Origin: Pseudomonas sp. AFG_SD02_1510_Pfu_092
Lineage (GTDB): Bacteria > Pseudomonadota > Gammaproteobacteria > Pseudomonadales > Pseudomonadaceae
Assembly (NCBI RefSeq): GCF_003331055.1
Contig: NZ_PUQD01000004.1
Coordinates: 62,001-126,000 of the forward strand
Length of the DNA stretch: 64,000 nucleotides
Direction: 5' to 3'
In this document: piece after piece, positions 26,276 to 34,703 of the stretch
Layout of the letters: every line of letters starts with the position of its first letter
Position numbering within the stretch: position 1 is the stretch's first letter
The notes under the pieces: model-generated
What the model saw: only the letters and a program-made list of their open reading frames with translations
The model's database searches: none
What the model was told of the DNA's origin: nothing
Program-made: the position numbers and the translations under genes

Positions 26276-27709
26276 ATGAAGGACGTCATCGAGCAGTTAC
26301 AGGGACGCATTCTGGACGCTGAACCTGCCTCGGCATTGGTGCAGGCGCAGGTTTATGGGGCATTGCTCTGGGCGGTAGACCTGGGTATTTACGATGCCGT
26401 AGGGCTTGAACGCTATCTGGTGGACCGCTGCGCGAGCCAGGTCACGCTGCCGGCCGCCGGGGGCGAAGTGCGCGGTTGTCTGCACGTAGTCAGCGAACCT
26501 TATATGCAAGGCGGGCACACCCGGCTGATGGAGCGCCTGGCGCGCATGCACGAAGAGCCGGTAGACCTGCTGGTGGCACGCAGCGCCAAACCCGAGGTGC
26601 TCGAACGCCTGGCAGGCTATTTCGAGCATATCGAGGTGGCGCGCGGCGATGACGCGTGTGCCCGTCTGCAGTCGATCATCGACACCTTGGCCCGGTACGA
26701 CAAGGTGGTGCTGCACATCCACCCGGACGACATCATCACCACCGTCGCCTGCGGCCTGCTGAAGCAGCAGCGTGGCGCCGCGCTGACGGTGTATTTCGTC
26801 AATCATGCCGACCACGTGTTCAGCTTTGGCGCGGCAGTGGCTGATGTGTATTTCGAGATCAGCGCCTACGGGCACCATCTGGACAAGAAGAAGCACCTTG
26901 CCTGCCAGAAGAGTTTCCTGGCGATTCCGATCGAGACCAGCGGCGCCAAAGTGCCGGATGCCGTGCCGGTCCACGAGCGGATCAAAGTGTTCAGCGCGGC
27001 CTCCGCTGCCAAGTACAAGCCACACCGCGGCCTGGACATGCGCCCGTCGATTATCGCCATTCTCGAGCGTTTCCCCACTGCCGAGTGCTGGATCATCGGC
27101 GCCAACCCCCTGACCAACACCTGGTGGTGGACCGTGAAGCTGCGTTATCCCACGCGCTTTTTCATTCGCCGCCATTTGCCGTACAAGGACTACCTGGCGT
27201 TTGCGGAGCAAGCCGACTTCTATCTGGACAGTTACCCTATACCCGGTGGCACGGCGTTCGCCGAGCAGCTGCTCAAGGGGCAGCGTTGCGTGGGGCTGGT
27301 TGCGCCGATCCAGGGCTATTCCCCTGCGGACAGCCTGAAGGTGGCCAGCATCGACCAGCTCCTGACCAGTATTGAACAGCCGCGGCCCAGCGCCCCCGTG
27401 GTGGAAGCGGTGCAACGAGTCAACTCGCTGGAGGCCGTGAAAGCGCGGTACCTGGCCTGTATCGAGCGGGGCGAGTACAGCGACAATGAACTGGCTGCCT
27501 TGCTGCCTTGGACGGGCAATCTCGATTTCATGAAACCGACAGGTAAGGTCACTAGCATGATACCTGCGGATGTCTTAGACGCCCTGGGCCGCATCGATAC
27601 GCGCCTGGCGCTGCGTACTCTGCTTTCCTACGCCTGGGTGCCGAGAATCAAGCTCTTGATCAAGGTCACGCTGTATCGGCTGGCCAGGCTCCCCAGAGCG
27701 CGAGGGTGA
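26276..27709 (+). CDS. Probable GT-B glycosyltransferase (GT41/OGT-like C-terminal motif)
   Basis: A 477-residue soluble protein, not a member of a family I can name with certainty. HVVSEPYMQGGHTRLMERL early and DFYLDSYPIPGGTAFAEQLLKGQRCVGL late (about residues 317-344) resemble the donor-binding motif of O-GlcNAc-transferase-like enzymes (LDxxPxxGGTTxxEAL). The middle has HIHPDD and YFVNHADHVFSFG. It sits between wzx and wzy, where O-unit glycosyltransferases are expected. CAGAG precedes the ATG. The frame ends overlapping the wzy start. Confidence 0.65.
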   Translation: MKDVIEQLQGRILDAEPASALVQAQVYGALLWAVDLGIYDAVGLERYLVDRCASQVTLPAAGGEVRGCLHVVSEPYMQGGHTRLMERLARMHEEPVDLLVARSAKPEVLERLAGYFEHIEVARGDDACARLQSIIDTLARYDKVVLHIHPDDIITTVACGLLKQQRGAALTVYFVNHADHVFSFGAAVADVYFEISAYGHHLDKKKHLACQKSFLAIPIETSGAKVPDAVPVHERIKVFSAASAAKYKPHRGLDMRPSIIAILERFPTAECWIIGANPLTNTWWWTVKLRYPTRFFIRRHLPYKDYLAFAEQADFYLDSYPIPGGTAFAEQLLKGQRCVGLVAPIQGYSPADSLKVASIDQLLTSIEQPRPSAPVVEAVQRVNSLEAVKARYLACIERGEYSDNELAALLPWTGNLDFMKPTGKVTSMIPADVLDALGRIDTRLALRTLLSYAWVPRIKLLIKVTLYRLARLPRARG

Positions 27710-28977
27710 GTGTGATCAGGATCTTTATCGGCGTGCTGTTCTGCCTGCTGTTCTTCAGCGACTTCGTCGTGTTGACGCTGGGGCTGGGCAGTGTGTTTGC
27801 CGGTTGGCGAGAAATGATCAGCCTGCTGATGATCAGCTGGCTGCTGCTGCGGGCGCTGGCCAGCGTCACGGTACGCGGCAAGCTCAACCTCAAGGTCGGG
27901 CGGTGGTTGCTGGTCGTGCTGTTCTTCGTCTTCCTGTACCTGCTATTCGGCGATCTGAGCGCGTCTTCGGTGCGCATGTTCCGTGCATTGGCCGTGCCGG
28001 TGTTCATCGGCATGGCGGTGACCATCTGGGCCCAGGCTGTGCCGACCGAGAAGAAGCTACGCCATGTGTACTGGTCGGTGCTGGCCATGAGTGTGGTCAC
28101 CGGTGTGTATGCGTTGTATCAGTACCTGACAATCGCCTCGGCCGAGCAGTTCTGGTATTGGCCACTGCTTACCGCCAAAGGCTATGAACTGCAACCCTAC
28201 AACTCGATGCGTGACGGGCTGCCGCGAGTTTCCGGCTTCTTTACCGGCACTCTGGAGTTTTCTGCGGTCATCCTCAATACCGCCGCCATGACGCTGGCCG
28301 TGTTGCTCAGCGGGCGCAACTGGTCGCTGCCTCGGCGACTGTTGCTGACGGCTGCCTTTCTGCTGCTGTGCGGGTTGGTGGTGATTGGTTCGGTACGCAC
28401 GGCCATGATCGGCCTGGTATGTATCTGTTCGATGCTGGTGGTGGCCCGGGTGTTACGTACGGCCTGGCTGATTTCGCTGCTGGGCTACCTGCAGTTCGTT
28501 GGCCTGACGGTGGCGATTTTCGCCTACCTGTCGATGGGCTACACCCAGGATTTGTCGGCACTGGACCGTGAGCGGCAGTGGCTGCACATGTACCAGGTGC
28601 TGAGTGTGCACCCCATGGGCTATGGCTTTGGCGCGGTAGGCCCAGGCCAGCCGCACTGGTTCGATTCGTTCTGGCTCAACCTGCTGGCTACCTGTGGCTG
28701 GGTCGGCCTGTTGATCATGGCCGGGTTGATCCTTTGGTATCACAAACTGGTGGCGATCATCGTCCGGGACCGGGCGAATGCCAGCTCGTGGAAGAATGGC
28801 ATGGGCAATTTCGTGATTGCCAGCTATCCGTTTTTTCTGAGCTCGTTCTTTTTCCAGTCCTATACGAACAGTGTTGTCCTCTACATTTTCGCGATCGTGG
28901 TGATGGTGATCATTGGTGAAAACAGAAGAACAAAAATTGAGCTTGGCAGTACTGATCGTCTTGTATCGGAAAGCTAG
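27706..28977 (+). CDS. wzy: O-antigen polymerase (Wzy-like)
   Basis: 423 residues with 10-12 membrane segments and one large periplasmic loop late in the protein (about 275-300: LSALDRERQWLHMYQVLSVHPMG), the usual layout of Wzy and O-antigen ligase proteins. HPMGYGFGAVGPGQPH matches the Wzy_C/WaaL-type loop. As part of a cluster with Wzx and Wzz, polymerase is preferred over ligase. GTG 27706 overlaps the preceding stop (GTGA); GTG 27712, six bases later, has better spacing from GCGAGG and may be the true start. Confidence 0.82.
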   Translation: MSVIRIFIGVLFCLLFFSDFVVLTLGLGSVFAGWREMISLLMISWLLLRALASVTVRGKLNLKVGRWLLVVLFFVFLYLLFGDLSASSVRMFRALAVPVFIGMAVTIWAQAVPTEKKLRHVYWSVLAMSVVTGVYALYQYLTIASAEQFWYWPLLTAKGYELQPYNSMRDGLPRVSGFFTGTLEFSAVILNTAAMTLAVLLSGRNWSLPRRLLLTAAFLLLCGLVVIGSVRTAMIGLVCICSMLVVARVLRTAWLISLLGYLQFVGLTVAIFAYLSMGYTQDLSALDRERQWLHMYQVLSVHPMGYGFGAVGPGQPHWFDSFWLNLLATCGWVGLLIMAGLILWYHKLVAIIVRDRANASSWKNGMGNFVIASYPFFLSSFFFQSYTNSVVLYIFAIVVMVIIGENRRTKIELGSTDRLVSES

Positions 28978-29785
28978 CCAGGACTCGATTGCCCTGCAGT
29001 CGCTGCTTGCGCAGCAGGCGCTGCTGCGTGAAGAGGGTATCGACCTGCAGCTGTACGTCTGGAACAACTCACCCGGCGTGGCGCAGCCGTGCCCGGGCGT
29101 CCACTGGTACGAGGCGGACAACCAGCGGCTGTCAGTGGTCTATAACACGGTGGCCGAACAGGTGTTTGCCGCCGGGGTCGAGCTGTTCATGATCTCGGAT
29201 GACGACACCAACTACTCGAACATTCGCTTGTCCAGCTGCCTGGCGCAGATCGACCGTGTGCGCCGCTCGCCGTCTGGTGATCAGGTGGGCGTGTTCATGC
29301 CGCGGCTGGTCAGCCACGGGCAATTGGTCAGCCCCGGCAAGCGCTGGTTGTTCATTGGCCGCCTTGCACCCAATGTGGCCGTCGGGCTGGTGGACTCCAG
29401 GAATCTGCTGGGCATCAACAGCGGGTTGATCTTCACCCGTGAATGCTTCCAGCGCATGACGCCGTTCTATGACGAGCGGCTGCGCTTCTATGCCACCGAT
29501 ACCGACTTTTTCATCCGCTACGAAGACTATTTTCCCAAGGCCTGTGTACTCGATGTGGAAATTGCCCACGACCTGTCCGAGCACAGCGCGGATACCCCCG
29601 AGCGTGCCTTGTTCCGCTTTGAGGAAATGATCCACGGCCTGCGTATCAGCTTCCATTCCCGCGGCCTGTTGGAACGGAGCCTGCTTGACCTGTACCTGGT
29701 CTATGCGGCCATTCGCAAAGCGGTGGCTTACCGCCGTCCGGCTTTCGTCAAGGCCTTGTTTACCCAGGTGAGGGCCGTGAAATGA
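28916..29785 (+). CDS. Glycosyltransferase family 2
   Basis: About 289 residues with GT-A features: AVLIVLYRKASQDS at the N-terminus, NNSPG, then FMISDDDTNYS, whose DDD is the metal/nucleotide DxD site, and FYATDTDFFIRYEDYF near the acceptor end. A soluble enzyme adding one sugar of the O-unit; linkage unknown. The start is uncertain: GTG 28916 overlaps wzy by 62 bases, while TTG 28937 is a shorter option. Four-base overlap (ATGA) with the next gene. Confidence 0.85.
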   Translation: MKTEEQKLSLAVLIVLYRKASQDSIALQSLLAQQALLREEGIDLQLYVWNNSPGVAQPCPGVHWYEADNQRLSVVYNTVAEQVFAAGVELFMISDDDTNYSNIRLSSCLAQIDRVRRSPSGDQVGVFMPRLVSHGQLVSPGKRWLFIGRLAPNVAVGLVDSRNLLGINSGLIFTRECFQRMTPFYDERLRFYATDTDFFIRYEDYFPKACVLDVEIAHDLSEHSADTPERALFRFEEMIHGLRISFHSRGLLERSLLDLYLVYAAIRKAVAYRRPAFVKALFTQVRAVK

Positions 29786-30489
29786 TGCATGCTTTGCTCG
29801 AAAAACTGGTGTTGCTGGTCAAGAAGCGCACGCTGGTGGTCGACCGGCGCATCTCGTCGGGCTACTTGCTGGGGCTGTTCGTGACCAAGTTGCTGATGGC
29901 CTGTCGCGGCGCCATCCGCCTGCGTCGGCGGCGCCTGGCGTTCATCGGCGCGGGGGTCACCCTGAAGGAAGTGGGCAAGATCGAGTACGGACCGGGGCTG
30001 GTGATCGACCAGGGCTGCTTCGTCGATGCCTTGTCCAATGATGGCATACGCTTCGGCACCGCCGTGTCGCTGAACAAGCACATCATCATCGAATGTACCG
30101 GTAGCCTGGCCAACATCGGCAAGGGCCTGGTGATTGGCGACAACGTCGGCCTGGGTGCTGGCTGCTTCCTGGGCTGCGCCGGCGGTATCGAGATTGGCAG
30201 CGACACCATCATTGGCAACTTCGTCAGTTTCCATTCGGAAAACCACAACTTCGAAGACCCGCTGCAACCCATCCGCCTGCAAGGCGTGAGTCGCCAGGGC
30301 ATCAAGGTGGGCCGCAACTGCTGGATCGGTGCCAAGGTGACCGTGCTCGATGGCGCAGTGATCGAAGATGGTTGCGTATTCGCTGCGGGGGCGGTGGTGG
30401 CAGCCGGCGTGTACCGCAAGAACTCTATTTATGGCGGCGTGCCGGCCAAGTTCATCAAGGCGCGCGTAGCAGAAGAAGGGATGGCATGA
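29782..30489 (+). CDS. Hexapeptide-repeat O-acetyltransferase
   Basis: 235 residues, left-handed beta-helix acyltransferase (IGKGLVIGDNVGLGAGCFLGC, IEIGSDTIIGNFVSFHSENHNFEDP, VGRNCWIGAKVTVLDGAVIEDGCVFAAGAVV), ending VPAKFIKAR. The HSENHNFED segment matches colanic acid WcaF/MaA-like sugar acetyltransferases with a catalytic histidine. It likely acetylates an O-unit sugar in the cytoplasm. Overlaps the genes on both sides by four bases. Confidence 0.86.
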   Translation: MMHALLEKLVLLVKKRTLVVDRRISSGYLLGLFVTKLLMACRGAIRLRRRRLAFIGAGVTLKEVGKIEYGPGLVIDQGCFVDALSNDGIRFGTAVSLNKHIIIECTGSLANIGKGLVIGDNVGLGAGCFLGCAGGIEIGSDTIIGNFVSFHSENHNFEDPLQPIRLQGVSRQGIKVGRNCWIGAKVTVLDGAVIEDGCVFAAGAVVAAGVYRKNSIYGGVPAKFIKARVAEEGMA

Positions 30490-31577
30490 AAACGTTGCAC
30501 TTTGTCCATCTACTGAATGACTACAGTGGCAGCCCCCGGGTCCTGAACCAGACCATCACCGCGCTGCAGCAACATGGCGACGACTGCATCCTGCATGTAG
30601 GCAGCAGCGGTCACGGTGTGCTCGACGAACTGCAGGTACGTACCTGCAAGTTTGCCTACAAACGCTTCGATAACCGCTGGTTGACCTTGCTGGCGTATGC
30701 CGTTTCGCAACTGGCGCTGTTCTTCAGCCTGTTGCGCCAGGTGCAGCCGGGGTCGATCGTGCTGGTGAACACCATGCTGCCCTTTGGTGCTGCCCTGGCC
30801 GCCCGCTTGCGCGGTGCCAAAGTGGTCTACCACGTGCATGAAACCTCTATCCGGCCTGCGCTACTCAAGGCATTTTTGCGTCGGGTGATTGCCGGCTGTG
30901 CCAGCAAGGTGGTGTACGTGTCGAAGTACCTGCAGGTGAAGGAGGGCGTGGCCGGTGTGCCGGCGGTAACCGTATACAACGGCCTGGCCGAAAGCTTCCA
31001 GCAGCAGGCGAGGGCTACGCCTTACCAGCACCTGCACGACGGCCGCTTCAATGTGCTGATGTTGGCCTCGTTGAAGGGCTACAAGGGTGTGGACGAATTC
31101 GTCGCCCTGGCCACGGCACTGGCCAGCGATCCCATGCTCAAGTTCACCTTGGTGCTCAATGCCAGCCCGCAGGAAGTAGAGGCCTACTTCGCAGGCAGGA
31201 TGCTGCCGCAAAACCTCATGCTCTGTCCGGCCAGTGCCGAGGTGGCGAAGTTCTACCGCAACGCCAGCCTGGTGTTGAACCTGTCCCATGTGGATGGTTG
31301 GGTCGAAACCTTCGGCCTGACTATTCTCGAGGCCATGGCTTTCGGCATCCCGACCATCGTGCCCCCGGTAGGTGGCCCGGTCGAGCTGGTCAGCGACGGG
31401 GTAGAGGGTTACCAGATCGACTCGAAGAGCCATGAACAACTGGTGCGCACTGTTACGCAGCTGTCGCAGGACCCACAGCTGTGCCACGCGCTATCCGAGC
31501 GCGCACGTAACAAAGCGAGTGAGTTTTCCACCGCCAACTTCCAGAAAAATATCGTGATGGTGTTTGATGACCTATAA
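30486..31577 (+). CDS. Glycosyltransferase family 4
   Basis: 363 residues, GT-B fold. The N-terminus HFVHLLNDYSGSPRVLNQTI is a typical GT4 opening; VVYHVHETSIRP is in the acceptor domain; the donor site is GWVETFGLTILEAMAFGIPTIVPPVGGPVEL, a complete E-x7-E motif. ATG 30486 overlaps the upstream stop by four bases; the frame remains open upstream but without a ribosome site. One sugar transfer in O-unit assembly, donor unknown. Confidence 0.88.
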   Translation: MKTLHFVHLLNDYSGSPRVLNQTITALQQHGDDCILHVGSSGHGVLDELQVRTCKFAYKRFDNRWLTLLAYAVSQLALFFSLLRQVQPGSIVLVNTMLPFGAALAARLRGAKVVYHVHETSIRPALLKAFLRRVIAGCASKVVYVSKYLQVKEGVAGVPAVTVYNGLAESFQQQARATPYQHLHDGRFNVLMLASLKGYKGVDEFVALATALASDPMLKFTLVLNASPQEVEAYFAGRMLPQNLMLCPASAEVAKFYRNASLVLNLSHVDGWVETFGLTILEAMAFGIPTIVPPVGGPVELVSDGVEGYQIDSKSHEQLVRTVTQLSQDPQLCHALSERARNKASEFSTANFQKNIVMVFDDL

Positions 31578-32676
31578 GATTGCAGTGATTGGTACGGTAG
31601 GTTTACCTGCTCAATATGGTGGCTGGGAAACGTTGACCGAACAATTGGTGCGCAACCTGCCGGGGGACTGCGAACTCACCGTGTATTGCAGCGCGCCACA
31701 CTACCCGCAGCGCCCGCAGTTTTTCGAACGTGCCCGTCTGGTCTACCTGAACCTCAAGGCCAATGGCGTGCAAAGTATCCCGTACGATGTGCTGAGCATG
31801 CTGCACGCCTACCGCAAGCATGATCTGATGCTGGTTCTGGGGGTTTCCGGCTGTATTGCCCTGCCGTTCATGCGCCTGTTGAGCCGCAAACCGATCGTGG
31901 TGAACATCGACGGTTATGAATGGAAGCGCGCCAAGTGGTCCAACTTCGCCCGTTGGTTCCTGAAGTTGTCCGAAGCGGTGGCCGTGCGTTTTGCCCACGC
32001 CGTCATTACCGACAACAAGGTACTGCAGGAATACGTCACCGCCGAGTACAACAAGCCCAGCGAACTGATTGCCTATGGTGGCGATCAGGCCCAGGCCGGC
32101 CAGCCAAGCGTGCAAGCCCGTCAGGCGTACGCGTTTCTTGATGCGCCTTATGCCTTTACGGTGTGCCGCATCGAGCCGGAGAACAACATCCATGTCATCC
32201 TTGAGGCGTTTGCCGATTCTGGCATGCCGCTGGTGATCATCGGCAACTGGAACCACAGTGAATACGGCGTGCAACTGCGCAAGCAGTACGAAGGGGTAGG
32301 CAACATTCACCTGCTGGACCCGATCTACGACGTCGAGCAACTGAGCCCGTTGCGCAGCAATGCCACGGTTTACCTGCATGGCCACAGTGCCGGCGGAACC
32401 AACCCGTCGCTGGTCGAAGCCATGTGGCTGGGCCTGCCGGTAGTGGCCTTCGATGTATCCTTCAACCGCGCCACCACCGAAGACCAGGCACTGTACTTTG
32501 CCGACAGCACCTCGCTGCGCAACCATGCCCAGGCGTTGTTTGCCGATGAAGGCGGGCGGGCGCGGCTGTCCGCGCGCCTGCATGAAATTGCCAACCGCCG
32601 TTACCGCTGGTCGGTAGTGGCGGAGCAGTACCGCAGCGTGTTCCTGCGCCTGCTGGGCCGGGCGGGGAGGGGTTGA
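31567..32676 (+). CDS. Glycosyltransferase with DUF1972 domain (rhamnosyltransferase-like)
   Basis: 369 residues. The N-terminal domain has GTVGLPAQYGGWETLTEQLV, the DUF1972 signature found in Cps2T/RgpA-like L-rhamnosyltransferases, and the C-terminal domain has HGHSAGGTNPSLVEAMWLGLPVV, a GT4 donor site. With rmlBDA and an RmlC domain in the same operon, transfer of L-rhamnose is a fair inference but not proven. ATG 31567 overlaps the preceding gene by 11 bases; the stop shares a base with the next ATG (TGATG). Confidence 0.83.
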   Translation: MTYKIAVIGTVGLPAQYGGWETLTEQLVRNLPGDCELTVYCSAPHYPQRPQFFERARLVYLNLKANGVQSIPYDVLSMLHAYRKHDLMLVLGVSGCIALPFMRLLSRKPIVVNIDGYEWKRAKWSNFARWFLKLSEAVAVRFAHAVITDNKVLQEYVTAEYNKPSELIAYGGDQAQAGQPSVQARQAYAFLDAPYAFTVCRIEPENNIHVILEAFADSGMPLVIIGNWNHSEYGVQLRKQYEGVGNIHLLDPIYDVEQLSPLRSNATVYLHGHSAGGTNPSLVEAMWLGLPVVAFDVSFNRATTEDQALYFADSTSLRNHAQALFADEGGRARLSARLHEIANRRYRWSVVAEQYRSVFLRLLGRAGRG

Positions 32677-33665
32677 TGGCGCTTCAAGGCAACGCACAAC
32701 GCACGGGCGTCCTGACCACTGGCGGTAGCGGCTTTGTCGGCCAAGTACTGCTGCAGAGGCTTGGTCAGGAAGCACGCTGGGCGCCCCGCGCGCTGGTGCG
32801 GCAACTGCCAGGGCAGCGCTTGGCGGGCGTCGAGTACCGGCTGTTCGGCGAGCTGGCAGCCGTGGATGTGGCGTCCGGGCATTTCGACCAGGTCGATACC
32901 GTGATCCATCTGGCTTCCCGCGTGCACGTCATGCATGAAACCGCTGCCGACCCGCTGGCCGAGTTCCGTCGGGTAAACGTGCAAGGTACCCTCTGCCTGG
33001 CCCGCGCTGCCGTCCAGGCCGGTGTGCGGCGCTTCATTTTTGTCAGCTCGATCAAGGTGAACGGCGAAACCACCGACGGTCGCCGGCCTTTCACCGCCGA
33101 CGAATCGCCTGCGCCATCCGACCCGTACGGCATCTCCAAGCGCGAAGCCGAGGATGGCTTGCGGCTACTGGCGGCTGAAACTGGGCTTGAAGTGGTGATC
33201 GTGCGCCCGGTGCTGGTGTATGGCCCGGGTGTGAAAGCCAATTTCCGCAGCATGATGAACTGGTTGCGCAAAGGCGTGCCGCTACCGTTTGGCGCTATCC
33301 ACAACAAACGCAGCCTGGTGGCGCTGGACAACCTCGTGGACCTGCTGGTGACGTGCATCGACCACCCGGCCGCTGCCAACCAGACATTCCTGGCCAGTGA
33401 TGGCCATGACCTGTCCACCACCGAATTGCTACAACGGCTGGGCAACGCGCTAGGCAAACCAGCCAGGTTGCTGCCTCTGCCCGCGGCTTGGCTGAAGGGC
33501 GCGGCCAGCCTGGCCGGCAAAGGCGGGCTGGCGCAGCGCTTGTGCGGCTCGTTACAGGTAGATATCGGCAAAACCCGTGAACTGCTGGGCTGGCAGCCCC
33601 CGCTGGATGTCGATCAGGCACTGCGGGCAACGGCACTCAACTTTCTGAAAGAGCAAGGCAAATGA
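32676..33665 (+). CDS. NAD-dependent 4-epimerase/reductase (WbpV/WbpK-like)
   Basis: 329 residues, extended short-chain dehydrogenase. TGGSGFVGQVLL binds NAD(P), HLASRVHVMHE and VSSIKVNGE are strand motifs, and the YGISK tyrosine-lysine pair is catalytic. Placed before wbpL and wbpM, it probably reduces or epimerises UDP-4-keto-6-deoxy-GlcNAc made by WbpM to UDP-D-QuiNAc or UDP-D-FucNAc, the sugar then loaded by WbpL. ATG 32676 follows directly on the upstream stop. Confidence 0.86.
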   Translation: MALQGNAQRTGVLTTGGSGFVGQVLLQRLGQEARWAPRALVRQLPGQRLAGVEYRLFGELAAVDVASGHFDQVDTVIHLASRVHVMHETAADPLAEFRRVNVQGTLCLARAAVQAGVRRFIFVSSIKVNGETTDGRRPFTADESPAPSDPYGISKREAEDGLRLLAAETGLEVVIVRPVLVYGPGVKANFRSMMNWLRKGVPLPFGAIHNKRSLVALDNLVDLLVTCIDHPAAANQTFLASDGHDLSTTELLQRLGNALGKPARLLPLPAAWLKGAASLAGKGGLAQRLCGSLQVDIGKTRELLGWQPPLDVDQALRATALNFLKEQGK

Positions 33666-34675
33666 CGGCATGGTGGCTAATTCCCCTGGTTGCAGGGGCA
33701 TCCCTGCTGCTGACCGCAGCGCTGCGGCGATACGCGCTGAACAGGCAGATCATCGATGTGCCCAACGCGCGCAGTTCGCACACCGTGCCTACCCCACGGG
33801 GCGGCGGCGTGGCCATTGTGCTGAGCTTCCTGGGCTGCTTGCCGCTGCTGGGCCTGGCCGGGGCAGTGCCGCTGCCGACGCTGGTCGCCATCGGTGGGGC
33901 CGGGGCGCTGATCGCGGTAATCGGCTTCATGGACGACCACGGCCATATCGCCGCCCGTTGGCGCCTGCTCGGCCACTTCGCTGCAGCCGCCTGGATGCTG
34001 TACTGGCTGGGCGGCATGGCGCCGCTGCAGGTGTTCGGCTTCACCCTCGACCTGCAGTGGTTCGGCTACATCCTGGCCGCGTTCTATAGCGTATGGATGC
34101 TCAACCTGTATAACTTCATGGACGGCATCGACGGCATCGCCAGTGTCGAAGCCGTAACCGCCAGCCTCGGCATGGTGTTGCTTTCGGCGCTGGCCGGGGC
34201 GCCGCAGCTGATGGCGCTGCCACTGCTGCTGGCGGCAGCCACCTTCGGCTTCCTGTACTGGAACTTTCCGCCGGCCAAGATCTTCATGGGTGACGCTGGC
34301 AGCGGTTTCCTCGGTATCGTTCTGGCAGGCCTGTCGCTGCAAGCGGCCTGGGCCTCGCCACAGCTGTTCTGGTGTTGGCTGATTTTGCTGGGCGTGTTCG
34401 TGGTCGACGCCACGTTCACCCTGATGCGCCGCTTGTTGCGCGGTGACAAGGTGTACGAAGCACACCGCAGCCACGCTTATCAGTTCGCTTCGCGTCACTA
34501 TGGCAAACACTTGCCGGTGACCCTGGCGGTGGCTGCGCTCAACCTGTTCTGGCTGCTGCCGGTAGCACTGTGTGTGCTGTTGCTGGGCCTGGATGGCGTA
34601 TGGGGCGTGATCATTGCCTACCTGCCATTGGCATTTCTGGCCGTGCGCTGGCGCGCCGGTGAACTCGAACACTAG
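33662..34675 (+). CDS. wbpL: Initiating glycosyl-1-phosphate transferase (WbpL/WecA family)
   Basis: 337 residues with about ten membrane helices. MraY/WecA signatures: ARSSHTVPTPRGGGVAIV (substrate loop), GFMDDHGHIAARWRLLGH (paired aspartates), NLYNFMDGIDGIAS, and FMGDAGSGFLGIV. It transfers a sugar-1-phosphate, most likely QuiNAc or FucNAc, to undecaprenyl phosphate and so begins the O-unit. Four-base overlap with the epimerase gene. Confidence 0.93.
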   Translation: MTAWWLIPLVAGASLLLTAALRRYALNRQIIDVPNARSSHTVPTPRGGGVAIVLSFLGCLPLLGLAGAVPLPTLVAIGGAGALIAVIGFMDDHGHIAARWRLLGHFAAAAWMLYWLGGMAPLQVFGFTLDLQWFGYILAAFYSVWMLNLYNFMDGIDGIASVEAVTASLGMVLLSALAGAPQLMALPLLLAAATFGFLYWNFPPAKIFMGDAGSGFLGIVLAGLSLQAAWASPQLFWCWLILLGVFVVDATFTLMRRLLRGDKVYEAHRSHAYQFASRHYGKHLPVTLAVAALNLFWLLPVALCVLLLGLDGVWGVIIAYLPLAFLAVRWRAGELEH

Positions 34676-34703
34676 CTAAAGTGATAGGAAGAACACGCTG
34701 GAC

